Part shown: piece after piece, positions 8,452-16,220 of the stretch
Position numbering within the stretch: position 1 is the first letter of the stretch
How the letters are laid out: every line of letters begins with the position of its first letter
Source: JBCBSK01 sp965250105
GTDB lineage: Bacteria; Pseudomonadota; Alphaproteobacteria; Rhizobiales; Tepidamorphaceae
Reading direction: 5' to 3'
Assembly: GCA_965250105.1 (NCBI GenBank)
Contig: OZ252290.1
Coordinates: 3,100,001 to 3,164,000, forward strand
Length of the DNA: 64,000 bases
The notes under the pieces: generated by a model
The model's input: the letters and a program-made list of their open reading frames with translations, nothing else
Databases searched by the model: none
What the model was told of the DNA's origin: nothing
Translations under genes and position numbers: made by a program

Positions 8452-9381
8452 ATGGAACGCACAGCCCTCCTCGTCGCCAGGACCGAACGGCCCGCGCTGT
8501 CGGCCGTCCTGGAGCTTCTCAAGCCGATCACCTGGTTTCCGCCCATGTGGGCGTTCTTGTGCGGGGTCGTGTCCTCGGGCGTTTCGATCACCGACAACTG
8601 GATGCTGATGCTGGCCGGCATGGTCCTGGCCGGGCCGCTGGTCTGCGGCATGAGCCAGGCGATCAATGACTGGTACGATCGGCATGTCGATGCGATCAAC
8701 GAGCCGGATCGGCCGATCCCGTCGGGCCGCGTGCCGGGCCGTTGGGGGCTTTACGTCGCGGTGATCTGGACCGGGCTGTCGCTCGTCGTCGCCTGGGCCC
8801 TCGGACCATGGGTGTTCGGAGCCGCGATCATCGGCCTGGTACTGGCCTGGGCCTATTCGGCGCCGCCGATCCGGCTCAAGGAAAACGGCTGGTGGGGCAA
8901 TAGCGCGGTCGCAGCCTGTTACGAGGGCCTGCCCTGGTTCACCGGCGCCGCCGTCATGATGGCGGCCTTTCCGACGCCCCAGATCATCACGCTGGCGGTG
9001 CTCTATTCGATCGGCGCACACGGCATCATGACGCTGAACGACTTCAAGGCCGTCGAGGGCGACCGGCGCATGGGCGTGCGCTCGCTGCCGGTGCAACTCG
9101 GCGTGCCGGGCGCGGCGCGTCTGGCGGCCATCGTCATGGCCGTGCCGCAGATCATCGTCATCGGCCTTCTGGTGAGCTGGGGCAAGCCGCTGCATGCCGC
9201 GATCATTCTCGTCTTCCTCGTCGTCCAGGTCTGGATGATGGTGAGATATCTGTTCGATACCGAAAAGCTCCTCGCCAAGCCCAAGGAATATGCCGCCTAT
9301 TACAATGCGACCGGCGTCACGCTCTATGTGCTCGGCATGCTCGTCGCCGCCTTCGCGGTGCGTGGCGTGGGGGCCGCGTGA
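8452..9381 (+). CDS. bchG: Bacteriochlorophyll synthase (UbiA-family prenyltransferase)
   Basis: BchG esterifies bacteriochlorophyllide with geranylgeranyl or phytyl diphosphate at the membrane. The 309-residue protein has the Asp-rich UbiA motif NDWYDRHVDAINEPDRP (72-88) followed by IPSGR, a second Asp-rich segment (LNDFKAVEGDR) and about eight hydrophobic spans. No Shine-Dalgarno is obvious before the ATG. A PpsR operator lies 30 bp upstream. The stop codon overlaps the start of the following carrier gene. The order bchG, PucC-family gene, bchP is conserved in purple bacteria. Confidence 0.96.
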   Translation: MERTALLVARTERPALSAVLELLKPITWFPPMWAFLCGVVSSGVSITDNWMLMLAGMVLAGPLVCGMSQAINDWYDRHVDAINEPDRPIPSGRVPGRWGLYVAVIWTGLSLVVAWALGPWVFGAAIIGLVLAWAYSAPPIRLKENGWWGNSAVAACYEGLPWFTGAAVMMAAFPTPQIITLAVLYSIGAHGIMTLNDFKAVEGDRRMGVRSLPVQLGVPGAARLAAIVMAVPQIIVIGLLVSWGKPLHAAIILVFLVVQVWMMVRYLFDTEKLLAKPKEYAAYYNATGVTLYVLGMLVAAFAVRGVGAA

Positions 9382-10742
9382 TGAGCCCGGTCGCGATCCC
9401 CGAGCGCGGCCTCGGCTGGGTCGGTATCGTTCGGCTCGGCCTGGTGCAGACCGCGCTTGGCGCGATCGTGGTCCTGACCACCTCGACGCTGAACCGGGTC
9501 ATAGTCGTCGAACTGGCGCTGCCGGCCATGCTGCCCGGCTTCCTCGTCGGGCTGCACTACGCGGTGCAGATGCTCCGGCCGCGCTGGGGCTACGGCTCCG
9601 ATGTCGGCGGGCGGCGCACGCCCTGGATCATCGGCGGGATGATCGTTTTGGCGCTCGGCGGCATCCTCGCCGCGCTGGCGACCGCCTGGATGGGGAGTTC
9701 GACCTGGGGCGGCATCGCGCTCGCCCTTTTCGCCTTCACGCTGATCGGCATGGGCGTCGGCGCGGCCGGCACTTCGCTTCTGGTGCTTTTGGCCACCCGC
9801 GTCGATGCCGGCCGCCGGGCACCGGCGGCGACCATCGTCTGGGTCATGATGATCGCGGGCTTCGTGGTCACCGCCACCGTGGCCGGAAGCTGGCTCGACC
9901 CTTACAGCCCCGAACGCCTCGTCGCCGTCACGTCGGTCGTGTCGCTCGCCGCCATCCTGCTGACGGTCGTCGCCGTGATCGGCGTCGAAGGGCGGCCCGA
10001 TCCAGCCGCCCGGGCGGCCGCGTCGGCCGACAAGCCCGCTTTCGTCGAGGCGTTGCGCGAGGTCTGGGGCGAACCGGAGGCGCGCCGCTTCGCGGTCTTC
10101 GTCTTCGCCTCCATGCTGGCCTATAGCGCGCAAGACCTGATCCTCGAACCCTTTGCCGGCATGATCTTCGGCATGACGCCCGGCGAATCGACCAAGCTCG
10201 CCGGGGTTCAGCATGGCGGGGTATTGCTCGGCATGATCCTCGTCGCGCTGGCCGGCGCCGGCATCGGCGGCGTGCGCATCGGCTCGCTCAAGACGTGGAC
10301 CATCGGCGGCTGTATCGCATCGGCCGTCGCGCTGTTCGGCCTGGCCATGGCCGGGCTTGTCGGGCCGGGCTGGCCGCTACAGGCCAATGTGTTCGCGCTC
10401 GGCGTCGCCAATGGCGCCTTCGCGGTGGCCGCCATCGGCTCGATGATGGGGTTGGCGCGTCGCGGCCGCGAATCCCGCGAGGGCTTGCGCATGGGTATTT
10501 GGGGCGCGGCGCAGGCCATCGCCTTCGGCATTGGCGGCTTCCTCGGCACCGTGGCCATCGACGTCACGCGCGCACTCGTGGCCGCCGTCGAGGCCGCCTA
10601 TTCCATCGTCTTCGCCGGCGAGGCTGTGTTGTTCCTCGTCGCCGCGCTTCTCGCTCTGCGGGTCGCCGGCGTAGATCAGCCGCGCCGACGCGGACATATG
10701 AACCTTGCGGGCGACGGCTATATCGCCGGCGCCGGAAACTGA
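9381..10742 (+). CDS. PucC-family (BCD) major facilitator protein, Orf428/Bch2-like
   Basis: This is a 12-span MFS-type protein of the PucC/LhaA/Orf428 group, whose members handle bacteriochlorophyll or light-harvesting complex assembly. The 453-residue product starts SPVAIPERGLGWVGIVRLGL and has the family signature PRWGYGSDVGGRRTPWI between the second and third spans. The ATG at 9381-9383 overlaps the bchG stop by one base; a GTG one codon earlier is possible. Between bchG and bchP, this position matches Rhodobacter orf428 (bch2). The exact substrate is not known from sequence. Confidence 0.9.
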   Translation: MSPVAIPERGLGWVGIVRLGLVQTALGAIVVLTTSTLNRVIVVELALPAMLPGFLVGLHYAVQMLRPRWGYGSDVGGRRTPWIIGGMIVLALGGILAALATAWMGSSTWGGIALALFAFTLIGMGVGAAGTSLLVLLATRVDAGRRAPAATIVWVMMIAGFVVTATVAGSWLDPYSPERLVAVTSVVSLAAILLTVVAVIGVEGRPDPAARAAASADKPAFVEALREVWGEPEARRFAVFVFASMLAYSAQDLILEPFAGMIFGMTPGESTKLAGVQHGGVLLGMILVALAGAGIGGVRIGSLKTWTIGGCIASAVALFGLAMAGLVGPGWPLQANVFALGVANGAFAVAAIGSMMGLARRGRESREGLRMGIWGAAQAIAFGIGGFLGTVAIDVTRALVAAVEAAYSIVFAGEAVLFLVAALLALRVAGVDQPRRRGHMNLAGDGYIAGAGN

Positions 10743-10754
10743 GGATCCGAAGCC

Positions 10755-11960
10755 ATGCCGAGCCAGGAAATCTATGACATCGTCGTGGTTGGTGGCGGCC
10801 CGTCCGGGGCGACCGCGGCCAATGATCTGGCACGTGCCGGTCGGTCGGTCCTGCTGATCGACAAGGCCGGCCGAATCAAACCGTGTGGCGGCGCCATTCC
10901 GCCGCGCCTGATCCGCGATTTCGACATTCCCGACGATCTTCTGGTCGCCAAGATCCGCTCGGCGCGCATCATCGCGCCCTCCGACAAGACCGTCGACATG
11001 CCGATCGAGGGCGGTTTCGTGGGCATGGTCGATCGCGACGTCTTCGACGAATTCTTGCGCGACCGCGCCGAACGCTCGGGCGCTGAGCGGTTGACGGCCA
11101 CCTTTGAGACCGTCGAGCGCGATGCCGATGGCACCGCCGTCCTCACCTATCGCGAAAAGGGCGCGCCCGACGACGCGCCGCTTGGCCGGGTGCGCGCGCG
11201 CTGCATCATCGGCGCCGACGGCGCCCGCTCGCGGCTCGGCAAGCAGACCGTGCGCGGGGCGGGCAATGTCAAATGCGTCTTCGCCTATCACGAGATCATC
11301 GAGTCGCCGGCCAATGACGATCTCGACGCCAAGTTCGGCGCCGAGCGTTGCGACGTCTATTATCAAGGCAAGGTGTCGCCCGACTTCTATGGCTGGGTGT
11401 TTCCCCATGGCGCCAAGACGAGCGTCGGAACGGGCAGCGCGAACAAGGGCTTTTCGCTGCGCGGCTCGGTCGCGAGCCTGCGCAAGGCGTCGGGCCTCGA
11501 CGGCTATGGCACGGTGCGCCGCGAGGGCGCGCCGATCCCGATGAGACCCTTGCGCCGGTGGGACAATGGCCGCGACGTGATCCTCGCCGGCGATGCCGCG
11601 GGCGTCGTGGCGCCGGCCTCGGGCGAGGGCATTTACTACGCCATGCTCGGCGGGCGGCTGTCGGCCGCTGCGGCCGATCTGTTCCTCAAGACCGGCGACG
11701 CGCGCGCGCTGGCCACCGCGCGCAAGGCCTTCATGAAGGATCACGGCCGGGTCTTCTGGATCCTCGGCATCATGCAGTATTTCTGGTACTGCAACGACAA
11801 TCGCCGCGAACGCTTCGTCAAGATGTGCGACGATCCCGACGTTCAGCGCCTGACCTGGCAGGCTTACATGAACAAGAAGCTCGTGCGCCGCAAACCAACC
11901 GCGCACGTAAAGATCTTCTTCAAGGACCTCGCCCACCTGTTCGGCATCGCCACCACCTGA
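10755..11960 (+). CDS. bchP: Geranylgeranyl (bacterio)chlorophyll reductase
   Basis: BchP reduces the geranylgeranyl tail of bacteriochlorophyll (or the free diphosphate) to phytyl using NADPH. The 401-residue flavoprotein has an N-terminal FAD dinucleotide-binding motif (IVVVGGGPSGATAANDLA), the family motif KPCGGAIPPRLI, a GADGARS segment and the second FAD motif ILAGDAAGVVAPASGEGI. It follows the PucC-family gene by 12 bp and precedes tspO by 6 bp, so all probably share the bchG promoter. Confidence 0.95.
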   Translation: MPSQEIYDIVVVGGGPSGATAANDLARAGRSVLLIDKAGRIKPCGGAIPPRLIRDFDIPDDLLVAKIRSARIIAPSDKTVDMPIEGGFVGMVDRDVFDEFLRDRAERSGAERLTATFETVERDADGTAVLTYREKGAPDDAPLGRVRARCIIGADGARSRLGKQTVRGAGNVKCVFAYHEIIESPANDDLDAKFGAERCDVYYQGKVSPDFYGWVFPHGAKTSVGTGSANKGFSLRGSVASLRKASGLDGYGTVRREGAPIPMRPLRRWDNGRDVILAGDAAGVVAPASGEGIYYAMLGGRLSAAAADLFLKTGDARALATARKAFMKDHGRVFWILGIMQYFWYCNDNRRERFVKMCDDPDVQRLTWQAYMNKKLVRRKPTAHVKIFFKDLAHLFGIATT

Positions 11961-11966
11961 CCCGGC

Positions 11967-12455
11967 ATGACCGCGTTCCGTCCAAGCCCGTGGCTCGCCT
12001 ATACGAGCGGTGCGCTCGCGGCCCTTCTGGTGGCGACGCTCGGCACGTCGGTCACCGATCTCGGCCCGTGGTATCAGCTTCTCAGCAAGCCGAGCTGGCA
12101 GCCACCGGGCTGGATCTTCGTGCCGGCCTGGACCGCGATCTTCGGCCTGTGGGGGCTGTCGGCAGCACTTGCCTGGCGCGCCGCGCCCGACGATGTGGAG
12201 CGCGACTGGGTGGTCAGCCTGTTCGCGTTGAACGGACTTCTGAACGTGTTCTGGAGCTTCCTGTTCTTCTATCTCAAGCGACCGGACTGGGCGCTGCACG
12301 AAGCGGCCGTGCTGTGGCTGTCGATCGCGGTGATGATCCTGTTCCTGGCGCGTTTCGCGAAACTATCCGCCTGGCTGCTCGTGCCCTATCTCGCCTGGGT
12401 CTCCTATGCGATCGGGCTGAACTATGCCGTGGTGCGGCTCAACGCGCCGTTCTGA
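11967..12455 (+). CDS. tspO: TspO/MBR family tryptophan-rich sensory protein
   Basis: TspO is a five-helix membrane protein that binds porphyrins and, in Rhodobacter, dampens photosynthesis gene expression in air. The 162-residue product has the family landmarks WYQLLSKPSWQPPGWIFVPAW in loop 1 and helix 2, LNVFWSFLFF in helix 4 and a C-terminal helix with YLAWVSYAIGLN. It is the fourth gene of the bchG unit. Its place within the tetrapyrrole cluster fits the Rhodobacter regulatory role. Confidence 0.95.
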   Translation: MTAFRPSPWLAYTSGALAALLVATLGTSVTDLGPWYQLLSKPSWQPPGWIFVPAWTAIFGLWGLSAALAWRAAPDDVERDWVVSLFALNGLLNVFWSFLFFYLKRPDWALHEAAVLWLSIAVMILFLARFAKLSAWLLVPYLAWVSYAIGLNYAVVRLNAPF

Positions 12456-12461
12456 AAGCCC

Positions 12462-12755
12462 ATGCCCGATCTCCTGACGGATCTGATCCACACCGGCCGC
12501 GCCGTCGATATCGTGCTCGCTGTCCTGGCGCTGGAACTCCTGGTGATCTGGCTGTGGCGGCGGCGTGGCGGCCCGATCCGGCCGGCCGATATTCTGGCCA
12601 ATGCGCTCTCCGGCGCCTGTCTCCTGCTCGCGCTGAGGACCGCGCTGACCGGCGGGCCGGCCGGGCTCGTGGCGATCTGGCTGCTGCTCGCCTTCACCGC
12701 CCATCTCGCCGATCTCGTCCGCCTCGCCTGGCGCAGGGCGGCGGCGGATCGCTGA
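12462..12755 (+). CDS. Small hydrophobic protein of unknown function
   Basis: A 97-residue protein with about three hydrophobic stretches (17-33, 46-62, 66-85) and an Arg-rich loop (WRRRGG) after the first. I do not recognise a family. It starts 6 bp after tspO and is probably cotranscribed with it. No terminator is seen between it and the following DUF3833 gene, but a 200-bp gap separates them. Function unknown. Confidence 0.6.
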   Translation: MPDLLTDLIHTGRAVDIVLAVLALELLVIWLWRRRGGPIRPADILANALSGACLLLALRTALTGGPAGLVAIWLLLAFTAHLADLVRLAWRRAAADR

Positions 12756-12956
12756 ATTTTGGAACAATTCGACATGCAGTTTTATCGGCGCCGCAGTGAT
12801 CGATCGGGGGAACGGAGACGTAAGGGTAGGTAACATAAGGTGTTTTTGACAAGATGAGGCGTCAATTCGGGTTGACGGTCTTTTCCGTTTACCGCCGCCG
12901 AAGGTACCGAAGCGCGATGTCGACCGGTGCCCTCGGGCGGCTTGAACTAAAGGGAC

Positions 12957-13487
12957 ATGACGACGATGCGCGACGATGTGATGGGGCGCGATGGCGCCAA
13001 GCCCGATTGGAGCGACAGGCTGCGTCTCGAGGACTATTTCGAGGGGTCGGCGGTCGCCTGGGGTGTCTTCCAGGACCGCTTCGGCCAGCTCAAGCGCCAG
13101 TTCCGCGTGCTGATGACCGGCACCGTCGAGGGCGACAAGCTGACCTTGCGCGAGGACTTCGTCTATGACGACGGCGCGGAGGAAACGCGGACCTGGCATA
13201 TCCGCATTCTCGGCGACGGGGTCTATGAGGGCACCGCCGACGGCGTCGTCGGCACCGCGCGCGGTCAGGTCGAGGGACGCGCCTTCGCCTGGCGCTACGG
13301 CTTCGATCTCGATATCGGCGGGCGCACTTTGCGGGTGCAGTTCGACGATCGCTTCTATCTCCAGGGTGACGGCGTGATGATCAACCGAGCCAAGGTGCGC
13401 AAGTTCGGCATCCTGCTCGGCGAAGCGACGATCGTCTTCACCAAGCCCGGCATGGCGCTGGAGCAGCGGGCCCGCATCGCCGCGTGA
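12957..13487 (+). CDS. DUF3833 family protein
   Basis: The 176-residue product matches my recollection of DUF3833: an N-terminal LEDYFEG then AWGVFQDRFG segment, the strand-rich core with EDFVYDDGAEETRTWHI, a GxYEGTA.D.VG.A.G segment, and a C-terminal DDRFYLQGDGVMINRAKV. Members are small soluble or lipid-anchored proteins of unknown function; this one lacks an obvious signal peptide or lipobox. The ATG at 12957 was kept although a second one lies three codons in. The gene ends before a strong bidirectional terminator. The 200 bp upstream hold GGAAC motifs but no convincing promoter. Confidence 0.75.
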   Translation: MTTMRDDVMGRDGAKPDWSDRLRLEDYFEGSAVAWGVFQDRFGQLKRQFRVLMTGTVEGDKLTLREDFVYDDGAEETRTWHIRILGDGVYEGTADGVVGTARGQVEGRAFAWRYGFDLDIGGRTLRVQFDDRFYLQGDGVMINRAKVRKFGILLGEATIVFTKPGMALEQRARIAA

Positions 13488-13572
13488 CACGTGTTTTGGT
13501 GTGGCATCGCCGCCTGATCGACCTCGGCGGCATCGACGCGGCCCCAATCTGACGCCGATATGACCCGCAAGG

Positions 13573-13604
13573 AAAAAGCCTCCCGAATGATCGGGAGGCT
13601 TTTT
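13573..13604. terminator. Bidirectional Rho-independent terminator
   Basis: A perfect 14-bp stem (13573-13586 with 13591-13604) encloses the loop ATGA; the stem ends in five As on the left and five Ts on the right, so it can stop transcription from both sides. It lies between the convergent DUF3833 and cytochrome c genes. Confidence 0.92.
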
Positions 13605-13633
13605 CATATCGTGCGGATGGTTACGCGGTGCGC

Positions 13634-14038
13634 TTACTGCGTGCTGGCGCCCGACGCGTCGAACTGCGCCAGATAGGCCAGGACATCGCGCCGGAACTGC
13701 TCGTCCGGATAGCGCATCGGCATCTTGGACGGTCCGCCGATGAAGGTCGTCGGATCGGCCAGATATTCCATCAGGGTTTCTTCGCTCCAGTCGCCGACCT
13801 CGGCCGCCTTGGCGGTCAGGTTGGGGCTGTAGGCATAGCCCGCGACGGACGCGACCGGACGGCCGATGATGCCGTTCAGTTCCGGGCCGACGCCGTTGAC
13901 GGCGGTTGGGCCGACCTGATGGCAGGCCATGCACTGGCGGAAATTCTGTTCCCCCGTTGCCGGATCGCCGCCATCAATGGCGAAGGCGCCGGTTGACCCC
14001 ATTAGCGTGATGGCTGCTGCGACCAAGAATTGTCTCAC
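13634..14038 (-). CDS. cycA: Cytochrome c2-type class I c-type cytochrome
   Basis: A 134-residue periplasmic electron carrier with signal peptide MRQFLVAAAITLMGSTGAFA, a single haem site CMACH (36-40), the GVGPELNGIIGR region and a likely axial Met in SKMPMRYPDEQ. Such proteins shuttle electrons from cytochrome bc1 to the reaction centre or oxidase. Translation is placed at GTG (14036-14038), seven bases after GGGAG; longer upstream readings lack the signal peptide start. It stands alone, facing the DUF3833 gene across a terminator. Assignment to c2 rather than another small class I cytochrome is by size and photosynthetic context. Confidence 0.85.
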   Translation of the reverse strand: MRQFLVAAAITLMGSTGAFAIDGGDPATGEQNFRQCMACHQVGPTAVNGVGPELNGIIGRPVASVAGYAYSPNLTAKAAEVGDWSEETLMEYLADPTTFIGGPSKMPMRYPDEQFRRDVLAYLAQFDASGASTQ

Positions 14039-14397
14039 GTTCGAACTCCCTTTGTCGATGATGAGCCACCGGCGCGCCAAACTGCGTCGGGTGCCTGTCA
14101 GATATACGTCGCGCGGCGCGTTTGGGTTGTAGACGGGGATCGTCCGCGCCGCGTCGCTTGGCTCATGCTCCGTTTCGCCCCCGAAACGCATCCATTGCCG
14201 GGCATTTGGCCGCGCCCCCGCCAAGACAAGCGCGCGGATGGGCGACCCTCATTCCAATCTGGGCTTATTCCATTCTGGAATGATTAAAAGAGCCTAACGC
14301 CAGGAGATGGGCGGCGACAAGTCACGCCGGCGCGACCGATGGCCCCAGGCGAGCGGCCATGGCCGTTGCGAGTGCGGCCGGCGACGCGGTTGCAGGC
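14039..14397. other. Intergenic region upstream of cytochrome c2
   Basis: About 360 bp without a recognisable gene. It should contain the cytochrome promoter on the minus strand. The only structure I see is an inverted repeat ATTCCA-TTC-TGGAAT at 14267-14281, preceded by another ATTCCA at 14251. No clear -35/-10 pair stands out. Confidence 0.4.
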
Positions 14398-15615
14398 TCA
14401 CAGCGCCGCGGCGATCGCTCGGATGGCGCGCAAGGTGAGATCCTCGAAGCCGGGATTGCGGAATTCCGGCCAGGTCGACAGCTTGACCACGACGAGGTCG
14501 AGATCACGCGAGATGAAGATCATCTGGCCGAACACGCCACGCGCCAGGATCGTCATCCGGTCGCGATCCGCGATCCAGAACTGGTTGCGGTAGCAGCCGT
14601 TCGGAAACACGTCGCGGCCGGCATCGTTGAACAGGCCGTGATCGCCTGAAAACGTGTCGTCGATCCACGCGTCCGGCACGACCTGGCGGCCGTTCCACGC
14701 GCCGCCTTCAAGCACCAGAAGCCCAAAGCGGGCATAGTCGCGCAAGGTGGCGTTGAACCCGCCGCAGGCGAGGCCGTAGCCCGCTGAATCGACCGTGAAC
14801 GAGGCGTCGTTCTCGGCCCCGATGCCCGACCACAGGGTCTCCCCGACGATGACCGGCAGCCGCTTGCCCGCCGCGCGCTCCATGCAATGGGCCAGGACGT
14901 CGGTCTCGATGGAGCGGTAGAGAAAGCGCGCGCCGTGCTCGGCCTCGGCCTCATCGAGCGTCAGGATCTGGTCGAAGACGCAATCGGGAAAATCCGCCCG
15001 CCGCGTGCCGTCCGGCGCCGGTTTCCATCCCGACGTGATGTCGAGCACGCCGATATCGCAATAGCGATCGTCATAATCCTCGGAAAACCGCACCCCGCTC
15101 GTCATGTCGAGGACATGGCGCAGGGTGGCGCCGCGATAGGCGGTGTCGGCGAGTTCGGGCAGATAGTCGGTCAGGGGCGCCAGCGGATCGAGCAGGCCCT
15201 GGCCGACCAGCACGCCGGCGCTCATCGCCGTCACCGATTTGGCGACCGATTGCGACAGATGCGGCGAGCGGGCGTCCATGCCGTTGTGATAGCTCTCATG
15301 CACGACCCGGCCGCCCTTCAGGACGATGAAGCCGTCGCCATAGGTCGTGTCCAGCATACCGGCGACGGTCATTTCCGCCCCGTCGGCGGTCTTGAACGCG
15401 ATGTCGCCGAGGGCACGCCGGTCCTCCGGCAGATCGCGCACCGGCCCGTTGCCGCGCCACACCTCGGCGGTCGGCAGGATCTGGCGAATGTTCTGGAACG
15501 TCCAGCGGTTCCAGGGCGGCCGGTCCCAGTCGATCAGAGGGACGCGCTGGTCGGGCGGTGGCGGCGTTCCCGCCATGATCGGCGGCCGGGGGTCCGAATT
15601 GCGGTAGCTGGTCAT
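14398..15615 (-). CDS. Serine hydrolase of the beta-lactamase / 6-aminohexanoate-dimer hydrolase family
   Basis: A class C beta-lactamase-fold protein of about 405 residues. Visible features are WNRWTFQNIRQILPT near the N-terminus, the catalytic Ser-x-x-Lys motif in LSQSVAKSVTA, a tyrosine in FLYRSIETDVLA in the usual position of the second motif, and GGFNATLRDYARFG, typical of this family. No signal peptide is evident, which fits the cytoplasmic NylB-like esterase/amidase branch. The start is uncertain: ATGs at 15699, 15615 and 15576 are in frame and none has a strong ribosome site. 15615 avoids overlap with the chorismate mutase gene. Substrate unknown. Confidence 0.78.
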   Translation of the reverse strand: MTSYRNSDPRPPIMAGTPPPPDQRVPLIDWDRPPWNRWTFQNIRQILPTAEVWRGNGPVRDLPEDRRALGDIAFKTADGAEMTVAGMLDTTYGDGFIVLKGGRVVHESYHNGMDARSPHLSQSVAKSVTAMSAGVLVGQGLLDPLAPLTDYLPELADTAYRGATLRHVLDMTSGVRFSEDYDDRYCDIGVLDITSGWKPAPDGTRRADFPDCVFDQILTLDEAEAEHGARFLYRSIETDVLAHCMERAAGKRLPVIVGETLWSGIGAENDASFTVDSAGYGLACGGFNATLRDYARFGLLVLEGGAWNGRQVVPDAWIDDTFSGDHGLFNDAGRDVFPNGCYRNQFWIADRDRMTILARGVFGQMIFISRDLDLVVVKLSTWPEFRNPGFEDLTLRAIRAIAAAL

Positions 15616-15655
15616 GGATGGCACGGCTTGAACAGGCGGAGGTCGGGACAAGAAG

Positions 15656-15997
15656 TCAGGGCCGGGTGGCCTTGTCGGCGTCGAAGCGGACATATTCATG
15701 GGCGATGGAGCGCTCGATCAAGAGCCGCCAGACCGGTTCGGCCACTTCCGGCGCCAGCCCCTGCCGATCGGCTTCGGCGAGCACCTTCGCCACCACATCC
15801 TCGATGCGGGCCGGATCACGCACGCTGTCGCGCGTCTGTTTCACCCGCGCCGCCTCCTCGATATAGCGCAGCCGCTCGGCCATCAGCCGCACCAGCGCCC
15901 GGTCGAGCCGGTCGATCTCGCGGCGCACATCGGCCATGGTCTCGCACCTCTTGGCCACGGGCTTGGGCAGGCTTTCGGGATCGGAAGGGCTGGTCAT
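15656..15997 (-). CDS. Chorismate mutase, AroQ type
   Basis: A 113-residue all-helical chorismate mutase converting chorismate to prephenate for Phe/Tyr synthesis. The signature is MADVRREIDRLDRALVRLMA, then YIEEAARVKQ, with the Arg, Lys and Glu residues that line the AroQ active site, and a C-terminal helix with WRLLIERSIAHEY. The ATG at 15997 precedes a 20-residue variable extension; a second Met (MADVRRE) is possible. It runs ahead of the serine hydrolase on the same strand with a 40-bp gap. Confidence 0.88.
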   Translation of the reverse strand: MTSPSDPESLPKPVAKRCETMADVRREIDRLDRALVRLMAERLRYIEEAARVKQTRDSVRDPARIEDVVAKVLAEADRQGLAPEVAEPVWRLLIERSIAHEYVRFDADKATRP

Positions 15998-16106
15998 GGC
16001 GGCATGTCGCGGGCGTTGGCGGGATCTGACGTGAATATGGGGCCTATACGGCCTGTTTCGATTCGGTGCGACACATTTGGCGTCCGCCGCGTGACATGCC
16101 ACTGTC

Positions 16107-16220
16107 ATGAAAGTGTCCGAAACGAGCCGCCACGACATCTGGCGCGCCGCCGCCGCGCGGGCCGTGATCCGTGCTTGCGGCATCGATCGGGCGGCCGACA
16201 TCGAATGGGAGACCGCGTGA
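16107..16220 (+). CDS. Possible 37-residue leader ORF before the P-type ATPase
   Basis: A short ORF, beginning MKVSETSRHDIWRAAAARAV, ends in a TGA that overlaps the GTG at 16217 and lies just after the ATG at 16205, both possible ATPase starts. The overlap suggests coupling or a leader peptide. I do not recognise it; it could be chance in GC-rich DNA. Confidence 0.25.
   Translation: MKVSETSRHDIWRAAAARAVIRACGIDRAADIEWETA

Noticed and set aside
10377..12299. 640-codon minus-strand ORF opposite bchP
   Set aside because: Antisense to bchP and the PucC-family gene, both with strong motifs.
12761..12815. GGAAC motifs as an EcfG general-stress promoter for the DUF3833 gene
   Set aside because: No GTT-type -10 element lies at the required 16-17 bp spacing from either GGAAC.
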